Source of the DNA: an uncultured Dialister sp.
GTDB lineage: Bacteria > Bacillota > Negativicutes > Veillonellales > Dialisteraceae
NCBI RefSeq assembly: GCF_900765565.1
Contig: NZ_CAAFRZ010000113.1
Location: 1 to 39,325 of the forward strand
DNA length: 39,325 bases
Reading direction: 5' to 3'
The notes beneath the pieces were generated by a model. It saw only the letters and a list, made by a program, of their open reading frames with translations. It did no database searches and was not told the origin of the DNA. How positions within the stretch are numbered: the stretch's first letter is position 1; every line of letters begins with the position of its first letter. This document shows, piece after piece, positions 34,460 through 39,325 of this stretch. The translations under genes and the position numbers were made by a program.

Positions 34460-35053
34460 GGGATTTTATATGTAAATATTATGGCAAAGTCATTTTTCTC
34501 AGACCGGTGACAGATCGAGGCCGAGGTCGAGATTGAGGGGGATGGGTAGCTGGTGGCTAGTGGCTGGCAACTGGGCGAACAGCCTGCGGCGAAAAAGAAA
34601 GATTTGAGATTTGAGAGTTGAGATTTGAGAGTTGAGGTTTCGCGGCTGACGCCGCAAAATACACCCCCATCCCCGCTTCGCGGGACTTCCCACACAGGGA
34701 AGGGTTCACTGATTTCTCAGTCGCCTTCGGTTCCCTGCGAAATCAGTTCGCTTGCCACCCCAAAGGGGTGGGGTTAGCTGATGGAAACTGATGGGAACTG
34801 GCCCAAAGGGCCTGGTCAGCTTTCCTGGCCGCTAGCAGCTGGAAGCTAAAAGCCCCCACCCGTACGTACAATCACTCAGTCACACAACGCCCGCCGCAAA
34901 GCGGCTGGCCAGCTCAAGGCTCAAGGCCCCACCTGTTCTCACGCCGCCTGGCCACCCGTCGGCGCCGCAGGCTGACCACCTGGATCCAGGTCTGGATTCA
35001 GGCCATCCGGACCTACGGCCCCATTCCTCTCGATCTCGATCTCAGTCTCGATC
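34460..35053. repeat. Non-coding mosaic between the repair module and the phosphoesterase gene
   Basis: It contains a 6-nt GAGGTC array (34511-34540), a 7-nt GATTTGA/GAGTTGA array (34601-34638), stem CTGATTTC/GAAATCAG (near 34710-34747), CCACCCC-AAA-GGGGTGG (34756-34772), a CTAG element half (34829-34861), a CTCAAGG array (34911-34930) and a 6-nt CTCGAT array (35033-35053) that abuts the next stop codon. No gene is supported. Confidence 0.8.
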
Positions 35054-35839
35054 TCATTTTCCCTCCAGCCCCTTCAGGTCCAGGTCCTGCGCATTATAGG
35101 TATCTGCCATTTCCGTGAGATAGGCCCAGTACTTCTTAGGGATGAAATTCTGCCGTTCCTGCGGATTCCGCCGGGCTTTGATGCTCAGGTGCCGGTAGTA
35201 GTCCATCCAGAGCTTCCGGTAATCCTTTTCCTCTTTTTTGTATTTCAGGTTCTTTTCCACGTGCTCCACAGCCACAATGGACACTTTGCCGTTTCCGTAC
35301 ACCGCCGCTTCGTGGCGGTTCACATCGTAAATGGCCCACCACAGGGTGGACAGGCGGTCCTTGAAATGGGTGGCCAGCACCGGCAGGATATGGTGGGTAG
35401 GATTGATGGCGGCATAGAGGAAACCGTCCTCCAGCTCACTGAACCGGAGGATACCCCGGAATTTTTCCGTTTCATTTCCCACTTCCCGGCACATGGCAAT
35501 GATGTCGGACACCCAGGGCTCCTTCTCATGGGCATAAATCTGTTTCTTCAGCTTGAATCCGTCTCTCATGAAAATGAAAAGCTTCATTTCCCGTCCCCTG
35601 TCGTCGGAAAGGAAGGCCCGGTACAGCCACCGCATGGCCCGTCTCCCGCAGTTCTTTTCAAAGGCCGCCGCCACCTTTTCCGCCTTCAGGTAGTTCGTCT
35701 CCACCAGGTATTCCTGGCCGAACAGGTGGGATTCCCCCACGAAGGGGGCGATACTCTCCAGATGGCTGGTGCCGTAATGGTAAATCTCGTAAACCGACGT
35801 CAGGAAACCGGGATAGGTTCCATCATATAAGTAGTGCAT
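35054..35839 (-). CDS. TIGR03915-like probable DNA metabolism protein
   Basis: A 261-residue soluble protein that matches, by its opening MHYLYDGTYPGFLTSVYE and closing IPKKYWAYLTEM, the family annotated as probable DNA metabolism protein (TIGR03915/DUF4130). This family is nearly always encoded next to the radical SAM protein found just upstream here. Biochemical role unknown; repair or modification of DNA is inferred from the partner. AGGAG precedes the ATG. The stop TGA is immediately followed by a 6-nt GAGATC array. Confidence 0.85.
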   Translation of the reverse strand: MHYLYDGTYPGFLTSVYEIYHYGTSHLESIAPFVGESHLFGQEYLVETNYLKAEKVAAAFEKNCGRRAMRWLYRAFLSDDRGREMKLFIFMRDGFKLKKQIYAHEKEPWVSDIIAMCREVGNETEKFRGILRFSELEDGFLYAAINPTHHILPVLATHFKDRLSTLWWAIYDVNRHEAAVYGNGKVSIVAVEHVEKNLKYKKEEKDYRKLWMDYYRHLSIKARRNPQERQNFIPKKYWAYLTEMADTYNAQDLDLKGLEGK

Positions 35840-36015
35840 AGAACTCCTGTCTCCTTTCGAGAAATGAATTTCATGGTTATAGAGGTTGGTGAAGAACAGG
35901 TTGGGGAAGTTGGATGGGTTGGATGGGGTTGATTGGGTTGGATTGCTTGAATAGCTTGATTTGTATTGGTGGATTTCAACCCTTCCAACCTATTCAACCC
36001 ATCCAACTTCTTCCT
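35840..36015. repeat. Intercistronic G-rich repeat with 16-bp inverted repeat
   Basis: GAAGTTGGATGGGTTG (35906-35921) and its perfect inverse complement (35995-36010) flank 73 bases. The plus strand between 35903 and 35937 has four G-runs (GGGG, GGG, GGGG, GGG) with loops of 9, 6 and 6, a possible G-quadruplex. It lies between the two genes of the repair module, with the radical SAM stop codon next to the right arm. Confidence 0.75.
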
Positions 36016-37260
36016 TCACGTCTGGCCGTCGAAGAGGCTCATTTCCCGCACTTCCCGGGCGGCGGTGCGGGAGATGAGGCGGTTCCGGAGGTGTGCGTTG
36101 TCCAGGGAAATATTTCCGTAGTACCGCCCTCCTACGGTGATGAAGTAGGAAGCCCGCTTCATGACCACCCCTATGCGCCGGAGGTCGTCGAAGGACAGAA
36201 ATCCCAGCCGCCGGAGACGGACGATGCGGAGGGCGCTCTTCACGCCGATGCCCGGCACCCGGAGGATCATTTCATAGGAAGCCCGGTTGATTTCCACCGG
36301 AAACAGCTCCCGGTGCCGGAGGGCCCAGTTGCATTTCGGGTCCAGTTCCTCATCGAAGTCCGGCTCCTCGGGAGTCAGGATTTCTTCCGCCCGGAACTTG
36401 TAGAAACGAAGCAGCCAGTCCGCCTGGTACAGCCGGTTTTCCCGGTTCAGCGGCGGCCGTTTGATAGCGGGCAGGTTCTTCCCCCTCATCACCGGCACGT
36501 AGGCCGAGTAGTACACCCGCTTCAGAGACGCCGCCCGGTACAGGCCTTCCGTGAGGAGAAGGATCTGCCGGTCGCTTTCCCCGCTGGCCCCCACGATGAG
36601 CTGGGTGGTCTGGCCTGCGGGCACAAAGGAGGGCGCCCTTTTGAAATGCTTCTTCTCCTCCCGGTGAGCTGCGATGGAATCCCGGAAAAACTTCATCGGC
36701 GCTATGATGGCCTTCTTCGTCTTCTGGGGCGCCAGGAGATGGAGGGACCGCTCCGAAGGAAGCTCGATATTCACGCTCACCCGGTCCACGTACCGCCCCA
36801 GTTCGTCCAGCAGGGCCGGATCCGTGCCGGGGATTCCTTTCATGTGGATGTACCCGTTGAAATGTTCCTGTTCCCGGAGAATCTTCGCCGTCCGGATCAG
36901 GAGCTCCGTGGTGTAGTCCGGAGATTTGAGAATGCCGGAGGACAGGAAAAGGCCTTCGATGTAATTTCTCTTGTAAAACTCCACCGTCAGATGGGCGATT
37001 TCCTCCGGCGTCAGCATGGCCCGGGCCGTATCGTGGCTTCGGCGGTTCACGCAGTACTCACAATCATAGATACAGGAATTGGTCATGAGAATCTTCAGGA
37101 GGGAAACGCAGCGCCCATCGGCGGTCCAGGTGTGGCAGATCCCGCTTTTGTGGGCATTCCCCAGGCCCCCTTTATTCGCCCGGGCAGACCCGCTCGACGA
37201 GCAGGACACATCATACTTCGCCGCATCCGCCAGTATATCCAGCTTCTCTCCAATATCCAT
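36016..37260 (-). CDS. Putative DNA modification/repair radical SAM protein
   Basis: Radical SAM enzyme of the family annotated as putative DNA modification/repair (TIGR03916). From MDIGEKLDIL it has 414 residues. The cluster motif CIYDCEYC (C63, C67, C70) has the standard CX3CX2C spacing, and helix-hairpin-helix sequence VPGIGVKSALRIVRLRR near residue 335 suggests nucleic-acid binding. The longer upstream frame is rejected because GAGGAGG lies 6 bases before this ATG and the promoter lies in the upstream part. Its partner TIGR03915-like gene follows. True substrate not known. Confidence 0.9.
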   Translation of the reverse strand: MDIGEKLDILADAAKYDVSCSSSGSARANKGGLGNAHKSGICHTWTADGRCVSLLKILMTNSCIYDCEYCVNRRSHDTARAMLTPEEIAHLTVEFYKRNYIEGLFLSSGILKSPDYTTELLIRTAKILREQEHFNGYIHMKGIPGTDPALLDELGRYVDRVSVNIELPSERSLHLLAPQKTKKAIIAPMKFFRDSIAAHREEKKHFKRAPSFVPAGQTTQLIVGASGESDRQILLLTEGLYRAASLKRVYYSAYVPVMRGKNLPAIKRPPLNRENRLYQADWLLRFYKFRAEEILTPEEPDFDEELDPKCNWALRHRELFPVEINRASYEMILRVPGIGVKSALRIVRLRRLGFLSFDDLRRIGVVMKRASYFITVGGRYYGNISLDNAHLRNRLISRTAAREVREMSLFDGQT

Positions 37261-37273
37261 GGCAGCCTCCTCT

Positions 37274-37322
37274 AGAACATTTTTTCTTGTCCTATTATAC
37301 CACAAAAGAGAAAAAATGTTCT
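37274..37322 (-). promoter_or_regulatory. Promoter of the repair module inside a 13-bp inverted repeat
   Basis: AGAACATTTTTTC (37274-37286) and GAAAAAATGTTCT (37310-37322) are perfect inverse complements 23 bp apart. The extended -10 element TGG-TATAAT on the minus strand (37294-37302) lies in the spacer. The arms begin with GAAC/GTTC as in Gram-positive LexA boxes, but the GAAC-N4-GTTC spacing is absent, so SOS control is only a guess. Confidence 0.65.
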
Positions 37323-37814
37323 CAGAGAAAGAGTTGAGAGTTGAGTTAAGAGAGTTGAGATCCAGCCGCTTCGCGGCAGATGATGAGTGGTTAAGAGCCG
37401 TATGAACGTATGGGGGCTCCTGGCTGCCAGCTATTAGCATTTAGGAAAGCTGGCCAGCCTGCGGCGCTGTTGGGTGGAGGGATGACGTGCATACCTGCAG
37501 GGGCTTCCAGCTTCTAGCTGTTAGCGGCTAGACAAGCCGGCCTGCCCGCGGCACCTCCTGGCAGATATGGACGCCAGTCATTCGTGCCGTAGGCTGTAGA
37601 GCTTTCCTAACAGCTAGCAGCCAGCAGCTAGAAGCCCCCACCCGTTCGCAAGCGCACTCAGCCACAAGACCCCGCGGCAAAGCCGCTGGATACAAACTCC
37701 GCGCCGCCATATTATTCTGATGCGGCGCACCACCACTCCTCCCTCCTCACTCCTAACTCCTCATTTCTCACTTTTCCAACCTCACCCGTTCACACGCCTC
37801 TCAGCCACTGAAAA
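37323..37814. repeat. Non-coding mosaic upstream of the repair module
   Basis: It holds a 7-nt GAGTTGA array (37331-37360), three CTAG element pieces (about 37411-37450, 37501-37540 and 37609-37640), a GCGGCAAAGCCGC palindrome (37673-37685), a GCGCCGC/GCGGCGC hairpin (37701-37728) and a 7-nt ACTCCTC array (37731-37775). The block around 37677-37707 repeats one at 29037-29070. No gene is supported. Confidence 0.85.
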
Positions 37815-37836
37815 AGACGGGCCTTCCAGCCCGCCT
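37815..37836 (-). terminator. Terminator after the 57-residue ORF
   Basis: GGCGGGC and GCCCGTC pair (one G-U pair) around a short loop; the minus-strand product continues with TTTTTC. It ends the cydB-like transcription unit. Confidence 0.75.
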
Positions 37837-37839
37837 TGC

Positions 37840-38013
37840 TTATTTCTTATCTTCTTCCTTTTTCCCCACCTTTTTCAGGACCACCGAAGCCCCTTCTTTT
37901 TCGGCTTCGAATTTGTCTTCCTCCGACAGGTGCTCCGAATCCAGTACGATTTTTACGCCCATCCGGTCCAGCATTTCATCGATAGTATGCTGGGTCTTGT
38001 AAAGTTCTCCCAT
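37840..38013 (-). CDS. Small charged protein of unknown function (57 residues)
   Basis: The frame runs from MGELYKTQHTIDEML to a very charged end, VGKKEEDKK, and is preceded by AAGGAGG. It has no membrane segment, so it is not a CydX- or CydS-type oxidase subunit. It starts 24 bases after the cydB-like stop and is followed by a terminator, so it is probably the second gene of a two-gene unit. No family is recognised. Confidence 0.72.
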   Translation of the reverse strand: MGELYKTQHTIDEMLDRMGVKIVLDSEHLSEEDKFEAEKEGASVVLKKVGKKEEDKK

Positions 38014-38037
38014 AGGATTTCCTCCTTTATACTACAA

Positions 38038-38982
38038 TCAGATATGGTCTTTCCATTCGTAAACTTCTTTTCTCCGGCACATGCGCCAGATGAAGGATCC
38101 CAGGGTCCACACGAAGGCCACCACCAGCAGTGCCGTTCCCGGCATGCCATCCATGGCGTTCTTCAGGGATTCCACTTCCACCGGGTACACCTGGGGAATC
38201 ACCGCTGCGTAGGCGGAGAGGTAAATGGCGATGGCAAAGAACGAAGACAGGTATACCGCCGCCAGGCCGGCGCCCACGTGACGCATACGGGTGAAGAAGA
38301 AAGCAATGACGAAGAGAATGGCCGTTGCCACGAGGCTGATCCAGAAGAAGCTGCCGTACATGTGGGATTCCCCGATGTGGCTCTTCAGAAGGATGGCCAG
38401 GATAATGTACACCACCACCGTAATGACGCTGGAGATGAGAAATGCCGCCCGGAACCGTTCACCCAGGGGATTCACCACTTTCACCGCCCCGTAGAGGGTG
38501 CCCAGCTGGAACGCCGCCAGCACCATCCACAGTGCGCAGAAAATACCGAGCACCGAGAAAACGGACCCGTCCCGCATGAGGAAGGAAGATCCCGTCAGTC
38601 CCATGGCCACCATGGCCACAAGGGAAAAGAGGGACATGAGCTTCATCACCACCGGTCTTCCGAAGGCATTTTTAGCTACGCAGGCCGCCAGCCGGAGCAG
38701 GGCGCCCGACACGATGAAGACGATAAGAGCCAGGCTCCCGGTCTGGGACAGGTTCTTCATGGCCTCCGGCACCGCGGCCCCCATCATGAAGAAGCCCAGG
38801 AAATACCACAGTTCATTGCCGTCCAGTCCCGGCTTCAGAAGGCCCAGGATGGCCCGGTTTTCATCGTTGTTCCGGCTCACCAGCGGTGCCGCCAGGCAGA
38901 GCCCCCAGTCCGCGGCCTCCAGGATCATGTAGAGGCCGAAAAAACATAATGGCAATAGCAATACATTCGAATCTGCGTTCAT
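38038..38982 (-). CDS. cydB: CydB-like cytochrome bd oxidase subunit II
   Basis: Membrane protein of 314 residues with about eight hydrophobic helices. The N-terminal part matches subunit II of cytochrome bd quinol oxidase: YMILEAADWGLCLAAPLVSR followed by GLDGNELWYFLGFFMMGA, like the EGFDFG and GPFWDGNEVW regions of the family. GGAGG precedes the ATG. cydA, usually directly upstream, is absent; the upstream 340 bases are non-coding. Subunit I must be elsewhere or the protein has diverged in role. Family confidence is high, function moderate. Confidence 0.82.
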   Translation of the reverse strand: MNADSNVLLLPLCFFGLYMILEAADWGLCLAAPLVSRNNDENRAILGLLKPGLDGNELWYFLGFFMMGAAVPEAMKNLSQTGSLALIVFIVSGALLRLAACVAKNAFGRPVVMKLMSLFSLVAMVAMGLTGSSFLMRDGSVFSVLGIFCALWMVLAAFQLGTLYGAVKVVNPLGERFRAAFLISSVITVVVYIILAILLKSHIGESHMYGSFFWISLVATAILFVIAFFFTRMRHVGAGLAAVYLSSFFAIAIYLSAYAAVIPQVYPVEVESLKNAMDGMPGTALLVVAFVWTLGSFIWRMCRRKEVYEWKDHI

Positions 38983-39076
38983 ATAGTCCTCCAGAGTCAG
39001 TTGATTTCACGGGAAAAGATGACCCCCTGCCCTTCGGAGCATTGTTTTTCCAAAGGATTGGGTCATACCCTTTAAA

Positions 39077-39085
39077 AGTATACCA
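39077..39085 (-). promoter_or_regulatory. Extended -10 promoter of the cydB-like gene
   Basis: TATACT (39077-39082) preceded by TGG (39083-39085) on the minus strand, about 95 bases before the ATG. The leader contains ATGACCC and GGGTCAT, which could form a hairpin. No clear -35 box. Confidence 0.5.
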
Positions 39086-39325
39086 CAATATGAGGATATT
39101 GGCATGGCCTGGAAGAGATTGCACGCGTTCGTGCGGGGGCTTCTGGCAGCTAGCAGCTAGAAGCCCCCACCCGTTTGCACGCCGCTCAGTTACATACCGC
39201 CCGGCCCGCAGGGCCTGACCGCCTGGCCACCAGCTACTAGGGAAGCGCTGATTAATTCGCAGAGTCAGATTTCATAAGGATTTTTATGCACTGCTTCGTC
39301 ATAACTCGGCCAAGGATAAAAGGAA
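39086..39325. repeat. Mosaic repeats at the right end
   Basis: A compact CTAG hairpin (GGGGGCTTCT 39135-39144 with AGAAGCCCCC 39159-39168, flanked by GCGTTCGTGC and GTTTGCACGC) is followed by GGCCCGCAGGGCC (39202-39214) and copy B of the 66-bp repeat. No gene is seen. Confidence 0.8.
39241..39305 (-). repeat. 66-bp dispersed repeat, copy B
   Basis: It is the inverse complement of 9108-9174 with about six substitutions. The two copies lie 30 kb apart in opposite orientation. Confidence 0.75.

Overview
The window is a stretch of chromosome from a diderm, Firmicutes-related anaerobe. Gene order and content point to the Negativicutes (Veillonellaceae-like, possibly Dialister or a relative). The evidence is a FapR-headed type II fatty-acid operon and a miaB-mutS-mutL-miaA-hfq-ynbB block, both Firmicutes-like, combined with an AcrAB-type RND efflux pump and lipoproteins that need an outer membrane. 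An oxygen-labile [4Fe-4S] serine dehydratase fits anaerobic growth. The genus is inferred; no rRNA is present.

Layout, left to right. (1) 1-7.4 kb, minus strand: fapR-plsX-fabH-fabD-fabG-acpP-fabF-rnc, a malonyl-CoA-responsive fatty-acid/phospholipid operon ending in RNase III. A divergent FabK/nitronate-monooxygenase-type flavoprotein (7.7-8.8 kb) may supply the enoyl reductase missing from the operon. (2) 9.4-14.4 kb, minus: RND pump and lipoprotein adaptor under a promoter with a perfect palindrome over its -35 box, and a YhcH-family gene. (3) tRNA-Val(CAC), then 15.1-24.2 kb, minus: ynbB, hfq, miaA, a methyltransferase, mutL, mutS, miaB, mostly overlapping. (4) sdaAA-sdaAB and a membrane-anchored protein of unknown function. 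(5) 29.2-32.4 kb: an island of three plus-strand genes (cbiZ, a zeta-toxin-domain protein without visible antitoxin, queG). (6) 33.1-39.0 kb, minus: a secreted metallophosphoesterase lipoprotein, a two-gene putative DNA-repair module (TIGR03915-like protein plus radical SAM protein), a 57-residue ORF and a CydB-like gene without cydA.

The most unusual feature is the intergenic DNA. Between almost all transcription units, and even inside the miaB-mutS operon, lie mosaics assembled from a small vocabulary of degenerate short-period arrays: 7-nt GAGTTGA, CTCAAGG and ACTCCTC types, 6-nt GAGATC/CTCGAT types and a 9-nt AGCCACYTC type. These are combined with CTAG-rich inverted elements (GGGGCTTCTAGC ... 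GCTAGAAGCCCC), GCGGCGC hairpins and GCCGCAGGC palindromes. Two copies of one composite (24.48-24.70 and 26.49-26.70 kb) are about 89 % identical by eye. The modules recur in a roughly fixed order, and 6-nt arrays repeatedly start at stop codons. I recognise no published family for this mosaic.

No insertion sequence, integrase, CRISPR array or rRNA was found.
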